Assembly (NCBI GenBank): GCA_014898425.1
Contig: RCSZ01000005.1
Coordinates: 682,001-746,000, forward strand
Origin: Botryotinia globosa
Taxonomy: Eukaryota > Ascomycota > Leotiomycetes > Helotiales > Sclerotiniaceae
Reading direction: 5' to 3'
Length of the DNA: 64,000 bases
The notes beneath the pieces are model-generated. The model worked only from the letters and a program-made list of their open reading frames with translations, did no database searches and was not told where the DNA came from. The first letter of the stretch is position 1. Every line of letters begins with the position of its first letter. The position numbers and the translations under genes were made by a program. This document shows positions 25,167 through 35,684 of this stretch, one piece after another.

Positions 25167-25336
25167 TATCGGGACATCAATCATATAATCAAAAAAAGTA
25201 TTGTATTAACTAATATTACACTAACGCTTCTCTATATATTTAGTACCTAGCTTCCCATAGTTAATAATGATCAAGAACGAATACAACCATATAGGACTAA
25301 GTACTTACACTTATATCAACCAAGTTGATACCAACA
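25167..25336 (+). repeat. Right LTR (170 bp)
   Basis: Starts TATCGGGACATC and ends CCAACA. It mirrors the left LTR: here the inner (5') half is heavily mutated and the outer (3') half is nearly intact. Preceded by a degraded purine tract near 25153-25160, the probable polypurine tract. Confidence 0.9.
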
Positions 25337-25341
25337 ATACC
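25337..25341 (+). repeat. Target-site duplication, right copy (ATACC)
   Basis: Identical to 19592-19596; marks the right edge of the retroelement insertion. Confidence 0.85.
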
Positions 25342-26217
25342 TATTCAGCGAGACATACTCATGCAAAGCAACATAATTAAGTATGGAATGAATGGGCTGA
25401 AGGAGCACGCAATATGCACAGAATATTCGACACATTCTGGGGTACAGAGTATTATATAGTAGTTAAGTTTAAAAGACGTACGAAAAATGACGGATGTTGT
25501 ATATGATAGAATCAAACAATTTCAAATTTGCTTTGATATGATATATTGGCCAAAAAATCGATTTACTAGAAATTACAAAAAGATATTCTTGATTCAGAAT
25601 ATCGAAAGACTTGACGCAAAAATATAAATCCTTAATCGCAACAAATTGGGGGGAATAACGAAAATCAAGCCATGGAAATGGTTTGAGGGTATCTACTGAG
25701 GTAAAAAAAAGGCGCTGGCTAAGGAAAGAGAAATTTGGATATCGCGCGGTCGTGAAATAGCGTTCTAGTATGCATCATTCGTTGCAGATGGAGGTAACTC
25801 GAGGAGATGGAGCTTCAAGCTCAGATTTCATACTTGGATGGGGATAGGGCTGTTGGTTGTTGGTTGTTGGATTCGAGGTTCGTGAAATCTCTCGTCTTTC
25901 TTAATTTCGTACGAGACATGTCCACCAAGTTGTTCTTGTGTTATTTATGCAGCAACCAAAGCTAGAATTGGAGAGTGGATTGGCAGGAGGATTTTGCGTT
26001 CTCCGTCCACAGTGTATCATGCACTCATCAAAAATACACTGAGGGATTTCTGGGAAGTTGCGCATATGCGTGTTGTGTCGTCGTTTCCTCAATTTGTTTG
26101 TGTGTATTGTCGTGTCTTCGTGTATCAAGGATTCCGAATAGGCCGGCTTTCTTTTCCTCCATTTCGTAAACAGAGTGAGGAGGTGAGTCGACAATCGTCT
26201 CTCTCCTTTGTGTAACT
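25342..26217. other. Intergenic, right of the retroelement
   Basis: Base composition returns to normal immediately after the element. No gene is supported. A short GGTTGTT tandem repeat lies near 25850-25870. The part next to 26218 is probably the 3' UTR of the minus-strand gene. Confidence 0.5.
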
Positions 26218-27380
26218 TCACATCCTCCGGGCCCACGGGCTTAAATTAACTTCCTTCCTCTTTTCGGCCATCTTCTTCCTCTTTCTTTCATCTGCCTCAT
26301 CTTCCTTTCTACACTTTTCCAAATATTCTTTGAAGTCGCGTCCTTCTAGATTCTCATCCGCCCCTGTGTTTATTTTGTACGTCTCTTTGACTTCGGCACA
26401 TATGCTTGTTTTCCGCGGATAACTATGAGAGCCATTCGTGGAATTGGTTGTGGACGGTGACAGAGGGTTTTTATGTTCAAAGTTAGTAGTTCTGAGTGAT
26501 TTGCGACGCTGATGATGCTTTTTATCGTCCTCTGGAGGAGTCTTGGTATTGAATGGAAAGGAAAAGGATCGAAGCTTCTGCAGAAACATCTTTTGTAGGC
26601 GTAAAACCAGATCAGACGGGCATATAAGGTTATAATTATAGATGAGTCGTTCGGACAGACTCTTGCAGGTTTGGGAGGATGATTCAGTATTGGCAGCTTT
26701 GACGCTGGCGTTCGAACAGACTCTTGCAGGTTTGGGAGGATGATTCAGTATTGGCAGCTTTGACGCAGATTGCCAGGTTTCGAATATGGACCTGTAAATA
26801 TTCAAAGTCAGAGGCCCGAGGACGACTTTGTTTCGATTGTCGAACAGACTGAGTGGATGCTTGGGGGTTTGTTGCTTTTGGATTTTGATTTGAATGTGAG
26901 GATATCAAGGATACTAGCGGATTGAAGGTTTGTTTATCGAGATTCGTTGGAATAATCGGAGGTGTGTTGAAAGGTACAGTGAAAGTTTCTTTGTTCGCAA
27001 ATTGATTCTCAGCAACAATTGTAGTGTCTGGATGGTCTTGTGCCTCATCGAGTGGTGGCGCTTTTGGAATCACCCGTGGACTGTCTTGATATCAAATTAG
27101 TCACAATATTGAATTGTGAAGAGGCGTAAATGTCGGTGTCGTGTGAACCATAAACACTGCTTATCGTTTGCAAATCTAGGAACATATGATGACGAGGTTC
27201 GGTGTTGGTGTTCGTCCAATACTCTTCACACCAGTATATCAAATCCGTTTGTCTCTGTGCAAGGTCTCCAGGGCTCGCTGAAAAGGTTTCGTCGATATGC
27301 TGAATTGCAGCAAAGGTTGGAAATTTAGTTCCAATATTCTTTGTTCTCCTTTGCCTATTGTCTATGTGGTTGACGAACAA
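26218..27380 (-). pseudogene. Hypothetical gene apparently frameshifted by a 61-bp tandem duplication
   Basis: Two long minus-strand frames, about 27080-26684 and 26805-26218, overlap at a 61-bp tandem duplication (26648-26769). Both translate the duplicated DNA as the same peptide (VKAANTESSSQTCKSL), so with one copy they would form a single continuous frame. The downstream part ends in a charged helical segment (FKEYLEKCRKEDEADERKRK) followed by a basic tail, which looks like genuine protein. The upstream part is Pro/Asn/Ser rich. An acceptor with a nearby branch site (GACTAAT, then GACAG) at about 27081 implies further exons toward 27380, but no ATG could be fixed. An alternative is an intron ending at TTTACAG (near 26792), which would keep the downstream frame open. 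Family unknown; state of the gene uncertain. Confidence 0.5.
26648..26769. repeat. 61-bp tandem duplication
   Basis: Units start at 26648 and 26709 (CGTTCG[G/A]ACAGACTC) and are identical apart from one G/A difference over about 58 bp. The near identity indicates a recent event. The length is not a multiple of three, so it shifts the reading frame of the host gene. Confidence 0.93.
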
Positions 27381-28649
27381 TCAATCCAATGCTCACGATC
27401 TCAGTCCCGATTTCCACTTTGGCTTTGATTTGTTTCCCCTTTCTCGTATCTGTGTGATGTTACAATTCGATCGTTTCTGTTGTTTGTGTTGTACAAATCA
27501 CTTCGATCAAATGTAACCTCGATGAATGCCCCTTCTTGGCGAAAGTCCCCCAGTCCACATAATTAATTTTGAATTGAACCATAAAAGGAAGCTAGATGGA
27601 AACTTGCATTAAGTGGTCTGATTCTTACCCGTTCGGACCCGTCTATGTAGTTAGTTTTGAGTTCCCTTTGAGTTCCTTTTGAGTTCGGTTGGACTTTTTC
27701 AACGCACTAGAAAATGACTAGAAAAACACAAGACTATCACGGTTCACAAGCCTGATACTCCGCAAATCAGTGGATTCGGGTGGAAATAGTGCACATGTCA
27801 ACTGTTTAATAGCTCCTGCAAACCTCTTCAATTGATACGATTCAAAGTTTTCACCAGGACAAAGTGGAAGAAGGAAGGGCGGTCTAGAATCTGACAAAAC
27901 AATCGATAATCGATGGTTACACATGTGACGATATGAGTGCAAAAAACATGAGATGTACTTCGTGAGGTTAATGTAAGGTTGAAGAGATAAGAACTTGAGG
28001 GCTGGCTAAAAGCGGGGTCAGGTTAGGCCTTATTATCATCACGTGTAGAGTAGGAAAAGGCTAGCTAATTATGGGAACGCAGGATCACAGCGAGGTGGAT
28101 GGAGAAGGCCATGATGTCTCCATGACACCGGCTCGGGAACAAGTTGAATGTTATACCATTCTAAGATCTCACAGTCAGTGGGATACTATACCCCTCAGCC
28201 ACATATGTGCTCATCTCTTTTACCCTCGAAACACGTGAGCTTGAAATTGTACGTGAAGTTATTACCCTTTGGGTCTATAAACCCTAATTATTCATCGTTT
28301 TGTGTGATCTAATTAACTAGGAAATCTGAAATCTATATCATAGAATTACCCAAACGAGGCAACTCCAAGGAGGAGACTCCGAGTAACCCTGAATGGATTC
28401 CGGTAATTACCTGCGAATCTATTATCCTCTATCTTCGAAACCATGTCAAAACGAAATTGTATGTCCATTTCCCTCCAGTCATGAAATAAGCAGCCCTAGA
28501 AAACTCCAAATATGATTCTTCGAGATGCTCGACCCATTGACAAGCTCCAACTTCCGTATAACTCCATATGTGCAGTGCACCTTTCAAAACTCCCCATTGC
28601 AATGGTCCCCAACTCCGTAGACGCTGCATAGTCAAAAATCGCTTGAACT
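27381..28649. other. Intergenic region
   Basis: About 1.3 kb with no supported gene; frames at 27718-27942 and 28429-28653 are short and unlike proteins. A cluster of TTGAGTTCC-like repeats occurs at 27655-27690. The right end is 3' UTR of the ten-cysteine membrane protein. Confidence 0.5.
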
Positions 28650-30046
28650 TCATGCTGGTAACTCTTTAGGTCCGATGGGATCCGCTGGCATCTCATGAAC
28701 AATTTGATCGGCATGCATTTCATACAAAGGCCGATCAGCATAGGCGCTGTGCATACTTTGTGCGTCACCCGGTGCCATGAAACTCGGACTCATGCTTGGA
28801 CTCATAGCGCTTGGAGTCAGTATTCCACCGGTATGTATACTACCATTATCAACACTCGGACTACCGAGTGGACTGTCCGTATATCCCGTCGGGATATATC
28901 TTTGGCTAGGGCTTCCGGGGGGCTTTGACGACCTGATGGAGTGATGAACAGATTCCGCCTGAGTCGCACTCATTGCATTGGGCAAGTCATGATCTTCAGA
29001 GGAAGAATTTCCAGGATCGTATGCAAGTGCTCTGCTGGCTCTTTTCTTTGACTCTCTGCGATGATGGAAGAACCAGGCAAGGAACCCCAAAATTGAGACA
29101 GCACCAATTCCACCCAAAATTCCACCAATAATGGCACCTAGGGAGTGATTGCTATCTGGAGGATCTGTATCGACGGTGCCGTTGCCTTCGCCGCTTGGGC
29201 TTCCAATTGAGATGGTCAGTGTGCTTGAACTTTTTGATGACATTGTAGGTGTTGGCGTTGCCGACGTTTTTGAAGTTTCCGACGTTGCTGTGGTGGTTTG
29301 AAAATTGGTGGCGAGATCTACAGAAATCGGTGTGACCAAAGTGGCATCCCAAGTTTTCCAGCTCTGTTTATCACTACATATGATAGATGTATAGATATAT
29401 GATTCCGAAACGAGATACCACATGGCGCAATAGTCGTTCCCATCCTCATTATCACCGCTATTGGATTAGAATATTAGTATAGTCCGTTTTAGAGCCCATT
29501 GCAATCCTTGAATTGTTTCTCTTTCTATTTGCCCTTCGGGTTTTCAACTTTTGTTGTAGATTTTGCGATTTGAAAGGAACAAGGCTATATAAAGCTCACA
29601 TACCAAGTTGTAACACCTATATTTGGAACTGATGTCCTTCCACAACTACTTGTACAAGCATGCTTATCGACGCAGACCCCGGCCCAACCACAACTCCTCG
29701 GATCTAAAATACCAGTTTGGCAAGTTCCAAACATCAATCCATTCTCGTCGACCAGACAAACATCTCTGGGGTATAATTCGAGATCAAAATTCGGAATTTG
29801 ATAGTTGCCGCATGATTCGACCACTGTCACTCGCTTGACCACATGAAATGTCGGAAAATCCGGTTTTTGTGGAGGGGTGGTGGGCTCAGGTGTTCTCGTG
29901 GAGACTTTGATGCTTGACGAAATGGAAGTTTTGGTTGGAGAAGGATTCTTATGCTTGAAGCCAGTAAGCGCGATCTTTTTAGAGGTAACATTGTTTGCAA
30001 AACAAATGGCGATGATGAAAACAAGGATCAAAATACTTCGAGACAT
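28650..30046 (-). CDS. Ten-cysteine single-pass membrane protein (paralog 1)
   Basis: Exons 30046-29604 and 29457-28650 give 416 residues. The intron (29603-29458, GTATGT donor) splits the codon of the eighth cysteine (TG|C). Layout: signal peptide (MSRSILILVFIIAICFA), Thr/Pro-rich segment, a ten-cysteine domain containing CGWAGVC, a Ser/Thr-rich stalk, one membrane helix (IIGGILGGIGAVSILGFLAWFF), the basic stop-transfer HHRRESKKR, and a roughly 120-residue cytosolic tail ending EMPADPIGPKELPA. Type I topology resembles Wsc/Mid2-like wall sensors, but the cysteine pattern is neither a WSC domain nor CFEM as far as I can see. Two paralogs lie at 32482 and 33973. Function unknown; surface sensing or adhesion is inference. 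Confidence 0.85.
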
Positions 30047-30925
30047 CTCTTCAATCTGGGGTTGTGGTGTGGAGATGTTATTCGGACATCTTTCAAGGTC
30101 GAAGATGTTGACAAGGTGAAAGAAGTAAAGACGCTATGGTGTAAAAATCTCTTGTAGTTGTATTAACAATTATTCACTTCGGAGACCTTTCTAATATGTT
30201 ATTGTTGTGGCTGACCAATAGGTAGATGAGGTTTGAATACTAACAGTTGGTTCGAAGTGTTCGGAAATTACATTACCGATGAAGACGAAGTCTGGACAAG
30301 AACATTCAAAGAATATCTAGATGAGTGGTTACCTAGGCAATCTTTTCAAATCATCTAAAGAAGTGTTCTTGGGCGTTCAATAACGATCACATGTGGTGCA
30401 GAGACTCTTAAACCAAATAACACAGCTTCCCACTGATGTCAAACAACAAAGCAGAAGTTGGAGAAAGTTCCAGCATACAATCCATCATACTCCCTTCTAC
30501 AAGCTCACTTCCTATTTCTCCATCTCTACTCATTCCAGGCTAATGAAACTTTGGCTCCATTGTTAACAAGTCACATTAAGTCGAAGAAGAAGTGGAGCCT
30601 TCATCTCTCCACGAACGTTCAATGTCTGTGGAGATTCACATTTTGGAATTCACTGCTACCCGAAGCATAGGGAAACACATTTTCAAACTCTCCAACAAAG
30701 ATCAACTAACAGTGAAACAAATACAAAGCTCGTGATCCGAGAAATCTGAGCCCAAAAGCAAGAATCAGTAGTGAATCAATTTCTAGTAATCTCCTCCTCC
30801 ATTTGAGCTTCTTATTAGAACATGGATACACTCATTCTCCGTCAATCTTTCTTTCCTCCAGCTTGAATACAAAGAAAAAGGATTTTCTTCTCTATTGTTT
30901 AACACCCGAAATACGTTATGAACAG

Positions 30926-31101
30926 GCAGAACCAGATTGTCCAATGGTCTGCACTACAGTTCAACAATGAAGATTGTCAAATCCCTCAAAATCAATGAGA
31001 ACATTCAATATTGAACCATTTTCAAGCCTTTAATCGCTTTTAGATATTCAAAACCTTACATTGTTGAACTAGGTACAGTTCGGACTATTAGATACCCTGC
31101 T
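30926..31101. mobile_element. Miniature inverted-repeat element, copy 1
   Basis: The right end (ending GATACCCT at 31098) reads inward, as reverse complement, AGGGTATCTAATAGTCCG; the left end carries the degraded partner (GATTGTCCAATGG), and both lead to a GTTCAACAATG inner block. The interior (GTCAAATCC, TCAATGAGAACATTCAA) is shared with 41455-41648. Noncoding. The exact ends are approximate. Confidence 0.65.
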
Positions 31102-31564
31102 TCCAATTAACGACGACTTTGAAGAATTCAACCGGGCGTCCTCCATATCTTGTTCCTACAAGCGGTACCTCTTCAAACAATCTTCCAAACATGTTAGGCG
31201 CCTCCAGCTTACTCAAGCCATCTCTCAAACTCTTTTAGTACACTGCTAATAAACCATCCCGAACGCGGTCTCTACGAGCAGACAGAGATGAATATCATAT
31301 CCAAACGGAAGCTACAATACAGAGCCGAATCAGAAATAGCTTGGTATATGACTTCTTCGACAAAGCCCACCTTTACTGCGTTTATGAGTGAGCCAGATGC
31401 ACAGTAGCGTCGCTATTCTTACAGTAGCCACAATTTGTACGCGTGGACAATAGTACATACCTTTCTACCACTTCACACTCCCCTTACGAACGCACTCTTT
31501 GGCCCGCCATCACAGCACCGCAGGTCCAAGCGATATCCTGTTACTCCAAGTGGACTTTCCAGTC

Positions 31565-31759
31565 TTAGGAAGTAGAATACTTGATACTGGGTTGAACTTT
31601 CGATAATAACTGATGAAATGTCTCGAGAACCGTAGAGACACGATCTGAGTCTTGACTCGCACTCGAATGGACGAAATATCGATGTGCAATCAGGGAATGT
31701 GTGAGGAAGATGGTTAAGAAAACAACTGCGACAATAAATCGCGCTGGCTTGAGAAGCAT
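31565..31759 (-). pseudogene. Possible 5' remnant of a type II membrane protein
   Basis: A frame of 64 residues starts MLLKPARFIVAVVFLTIFLTH, a classic uncleaved signal anchor of Golgi-type glycosyltransferases, and continues as a plausible stem (SDRVSTVLETFHQLLSKV), then stops. No catalytic region follows downstream. It may be a truncated gene end or a small membrane peptide. Low certainty. Confidence 0.25.
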
Positions 31760-32481
31760 TTTAGTAGTATCAAACTGGAGATGATAGCGCATGAAGGTCA
31801 ACAAATCCAGACTGATATCTGTAGCTGTGTTGAAGATGATTCATGATTGACGCTGAGCGTAGAGTGCGTGATGGGGTCTTGACGCATTGCATGAAATAGC
31901 GGCTACAGCTCCAAAACCATTTGGGCCGCTCTCAAGCGCAATGAAGGCAGGGTTATGATTGAAATACCATAGTGGTTCATATCCTCCAGCGTCCACTAAA
32001 CAATGAATCTCATCCCAAAGTGATTTTCTGTGACGAAATTGACCCGGTAGATTGGAACCGAAAAAATAGTTAAGTCGTAGGCGCCAGGAGATAATTACTC
32101 AATCAGGAACTTTCTCCGACCTAGATCGTGAAATAATATTTCAGTTTCATGTAGCCTTTACAGATAAAACAATAGAATACCATGTCGATTTCATTATCAA
32201 GATCGATAATTGTTACACTTAACTTGAAGATTCGCTTCCGGAAGGCTCAAGTATCTTGCCCAGAGTCAGCAATCCGTTGTTCCTACGGAAGCAAGCATTA
32301 CATTACACGAAACACAATCGAAAGACGTTTCAAATGTAACATCAACGGGCTCCCGCATGGATGAGAACATTCTCTCTCCATGACTGCAGACCCAGGGCTC
32401 ATCCCTGTCCTTCTTTTTTCTTTTGTTGGGCATCTTAAGTCCCGGGCTTTGATTGCACTCCCTGGCGGTCATTAGACAAAA

Positions 32482-33466
32482 ATGATTTCACGGGCTTTCT
32501 GGGCTCTGATTTATGGTATCAATGCCTCTCTCGTCGTATTACCGTCACCTATTCCAACTACTGCACCCAAATTGCCAATTATAAGGGAGAAACTTCAAAC
32601 GACCACTTCTGGGGAGACATGTGGATACGCAAATGGAAACGCAATTTTTCCTCGATCCGCAGCACCTGGATATTTTTGCGGCAAAGACGCTCAGAACAGT
32701 TTATGGGGCTTCTGCTCAGACGCTGTTACTGTTGCTGATTGTGGACTCTTCGGGTACTGCTTTGATAAAGGAGCATGCTCTGCTGGTTGCGGGGTTTCTG
32801 GATTAATCTCCACGACTTGGTATGTATTGCTCTTGCACCAGCTATAGGATGTCACTGAATTGTGCAAATAGCCAGCCTTACTGCTTTTCGGAACTGCTGG
32901 TGTCTAATTACCAGACCTATACGCATATTACGTGTGCAAATGCTCCTGGCTCAGCTGTTTGGCTTGCGGTTCCCACCATTACGTCTCCCATGCCAGCAAC
33001 TATATCTCCTTCGTCACGAGCGGCGGTAAGCATATCAACTCTGGAAAGAACAGTAACTGTATCTTCTTCGTCATTCGCCACGAATCCTAAACCGTCGACT
33101 TCCACGCCTGCTATCATATCATCAACCATAACCGACGATCCAGCAACTACATCCAACACCGGTATAGCGCCACTTAGCACAGCATACCCGTCAAGCAGTT
33201 TGCCAGTAGGTGCTATTATTGGCGGGGCTCTCGGGGGTCTTAGTCTCATCCTTCTCACAATCATCGTGGTCGTCTTTTTGAAGAGACGACACACGTCTAC
33301 CGCGAAAGTCGTAAAACGTGAGCTAGTCAGCGAGTTACCAGGCACGACAGCTAGGAGTGAGATCTTTGAGATACATGGTGATCAAGTTGATAGACGTGTT
33401 GATGGGTTTCAGAGCCCAAAGGTGGTACGGAAACCGAGCTCTGCTGCTTTTTCAGGAATTTATTGA
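32482..33466 (+). CDS. Ten-cysteine single-pass membrane protein (paralog 2)
   Basis: Exons 32482-32819 and 32872-33466 encode 310 residues. The 52-bp intron (GTATGT to AATAG) again splits the eighth cysteine codon TG|C, matching paralog 1. Layout: signal peptide, ten-cysteine domain (CGYANGNA, CGLFGYC, CSAGCG, then YC and the NYQTYTHITC block), Ser/Thr-rich stalk, membrane helix (VGAIIGGALGGLSLILLTIIVVVFL), basic KRRH stop, and a tail of about 65 residues. A nearer in-frame acceptor (CTATAG at 32846) would make a 28-bp intron, too short to splice. It lies head to head with paralog 1 and in tandem with the broken paralog 3. Role unknown; a cell-surface receptor or sensor is an inference from topology. 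Confidence 0.86.
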
Positions 33467-33972
33467 AGGAATAGTTGTTTTGCTTCTCTATAGTTGAATC
33501 AGAATTGATCTCACATGATGAGCGATCATCAAGAAAGTGATGTTTATAAGACGTAGCCGATTGTGATAAACTGCAGGGCCTCGGAATTCTTATTCAGTAG
33601 CTTTAAGGGTAGATCGACAACTCGAGTTAATTCCAACAATTAGAGGTTCTCCAGCTCCAATTCCAAAGTGTTGCTTGAAGGTAGTGACTTGTAATTTTGG
33701 ACCTGCATAATTAGTACCAACTGTTGGGCGCTTGGTAACTATTTTAGCCAAGCACCCAGCTAGCCGGTACCACAATAGCACCTCTAGCCCTATAGAAAAC
33801 GCCACTTGTTTTACAAAATTGCGGGCTCCTTTTTTTTATCTTTAATATGGTAGTAATAGCCGCCGTTATCGTAAATGATAATTATCATATTATGAGGGTT
33901 CCCTCATTGCAATGAGTTCAATTTCGGCTTGGAATTTCCGTAATTTTCGCTGGCCGAAATGGACGACATAGC
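33467..33972. other. Short intergenic spacer between paralogs 2 and 3
   Basis: About 500 bp with no gene. It presumably holds the paralog 2 terminator and the paralog 3 promoter. A weak inverted AT run lies near 33868-33895. Confidence 0.5.
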
Positions 33973-35436
33973 ATGGTAGTGTTTGCAGTTGGTTATCTGA
34001 GAATGGATTTGTATTTCCTACTTTTCTTCATTTGTATGGGTTCAGGGGCTGCACATATTATTACTCCTCGAACAATCATCTCAACTGGTTCACCCACAGC
34101 CCTCGGTTTACAACCTCGACAGACGACAGCAGTCGCCAATTCCACTTGTGGTTTCCTGAACGGGTTCAGGAAACGCAAATCAGCCACTAATTGCGAACAG
34201 TGGCTCGGAGTGTACTTTTGATCCAACTGCTACATTATGGGGCCTATGCAGAACCGGATTGACCCTCACAGATTGTGGATTTGGTGGTTATTGCATCGAC
34301 GCCGGACCTTGTTCGACAGGATGCGGGCTAACAGGGACCGATATAAACACATTGAGTTGGTACGTTTAGGATCTCTAGACACATTGCAGTGCAGTCTCTG
34401 ACAAAATCTTCAGTGCGAAACAGAAAAGCGCTAGTTTTTGTGTCTCAAGTCTCCTCCTTGTCGGCGCAGATCAAACTTATACACATATGACTTGTGCATC
34501 CCAAGCGAATGCAAGCCCGCCTGTCTTTCTACTTGACGCAACCACAACTGCTCCAATACCAGCGTCGACTTCTGAGCAAAGCTCACCTGCTGCAATAACA
34601 GCAAGCCAATCGAACGTGCAATCAAATCAGGAGTCTGCCAACCCATCCGCATCAGGTTCGGCCACAAACACTGCCAGTAGAGCATCAGCGTCTGATTCGG
34701 GTTCGAACTCGATTTCAAAGTCTGTTTCGAGCTCGGTCTCTTCTGGTGCTATCGAATCTCAATCATCAGGTGCCACACCCTCAAGCGAGCCGTCCTCAAG
34801 AGAATCCATCTTCACTATATCTGGTTCACTCGTCACCTCCTTTTTTGGCCAAACAAATACCATAGGAGTTACAGTATCAATTACCACCACCGCCAGCGGA
34901 ATCTCATCTCCAGCCCCTCCGATTCTACGGCGCCAGCCCCCAAGAATCCTCCCAAGTATGATCCCAAAGCACTAATCGACATCGTATTTGGAGTTCTCGT
35001 CTTGCTCCTACTAATCTTCACTCTCATCTGGATAGGAAAATACCGACGAGCGCAAAAGAGCAAATCTACCACTCCCACAACCGAAAGTCCTACGAACTTC
35101 TTCTTCAGTAATCTTCCAGAAGTCATGGAGCCATTTGCAAAAACTGATGCGATCCGTGGGATATACGATGATCACGGGGAATTGCGGGAATTGGATGTAG
35201 CAGGGGCAATTGCTGAGAGGACTGGAAGAGTGAGTGTTAGGGAATTAGCTGCTACGCCTGTGGTGGGTGGAAGAAGAAGTGGTAGAAGAAGTGCGAGGGA
35301 GATGGAAGGAGATATGGTGTGGAGGAGAGAGAGAATAAGTATTAAGGAATTGGATGGTGGTGTATTTGTGAGGAATGGTCGGAGAGGTGACAGCATGACG
35401 CAGGTATTTGAACTTGATGGACAATCGTACATATGA
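33973..35436 (+). pseudogene. Ten-cysteine membrane protein (paralog 3), frameshifted
   Basis: The same layout as its two neighbours is visible in pieces: signal peptide (MDLYFLLFFICMGSGAA), CGFLNG, then in the next frame an ectodomain with CGFGGYC and CSTGCG up to a donor at 34360. A 54-bp intron (34360-34413, branch CTGAC) splits the eighth cysteine codon TG|T. Exon 2 follows with TYTHMTC and a long Ser/Thr/Ala stalk; then, in another frame, a membrane helix (IVFGVLVLLLLIFTLIWI) and a tail ending FELDGQSYI. Two frame breaks prevent a full product: a 7-bp insertion at 34164-34170 and a shift of -1 or +2 near 34880-34930. All ten cysteines survive. Either a recently inactivated gene or, for the second break, a base-call error. 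Confidence 0.75.
34151..34174. repeat. Perfect 24-bp palindrome at the frameshift of paralog 3
   Basis: Arms of 11 bp (GTTTCCTGAAC and GTTCAGGAAAC) around a GG centre. Removing GTTCAGG (34164-34170) restores the CGFLNGNA reading that parallels CGYANGNA of paralog 2 and leaves only an imperfect palindrome (GTTTCC...GGAAAC). Confidence 0.9.
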
Positions 35437-35684
35437 TGAGATATGATCAATGCCATAGTACTTAATTAATGAGAACACGGCTAATGACACAACCCAGAAA
35501 ATGATAGGGTTCTATAATCTTCGGCACTAGCCAGAAAATCGTATATCAAGGTCAAGTAGTATCGGATGAGATCATCAAGTAGTGCATCATAATTCATGAC
35601 ATTGCTAATTGTATTTACAAACAGCAGATAGACTCCATAATTCATTATCCCATTATCCGATTCCAATTAACTGATATTCCACTC

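Larger units (their letters stand above)
19597..25336 (+). mobile_element. Full-length LTR/Copia retrotransposon, RIP-degraded
   Basis: A 5740-bp element bounded by 170-bp LTRs and a 5-bp ATACC duplication. The interior is overwhelmingly A and T and riddled with stops. Recognisable protein relics lie in the order integrase (about 22.4-22.76 kb), reverse transcriptase (23.88-24.4 kb), RNase H (24.8-25.03 kb), all on the plus strand. Integrase before reverse transcriptase defines Copia. The LTR starts TA instead of TG, which is itself a CpA-to-TpA change on the opposite strand, while the right end keeps CA. The element cannot encode functional proteins. Differences between the LTRs are transitions, typical of RIP. 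Confidence 0.93.
30047..32481. other. Divergent intergenic region between ten-cysteine paralogs 1 and 2
   Basis: Contains the promoters of both genes, a miniature inverted-repeat element (30926-31101) and a short minus-strand frame with a membrane-anchor-like N-terminus (31565-31759). Nothing else is supported. Confidence 0.5.

Noticed and set aside
32820..32847. 28-bp intron option in paralog 2 (acceptor CTATAG)
   Set aside because: Too short for spliceosomal removal; the 52-bp alternative gives the cysteine codon conserved in both paralogs.
34900..34940. 40-bp intron (GTATCA...CCAG) to rescue the second frame break of paralog 3
   Set aside because: The phase does not restore the downstream frame and it lacks a branch site.
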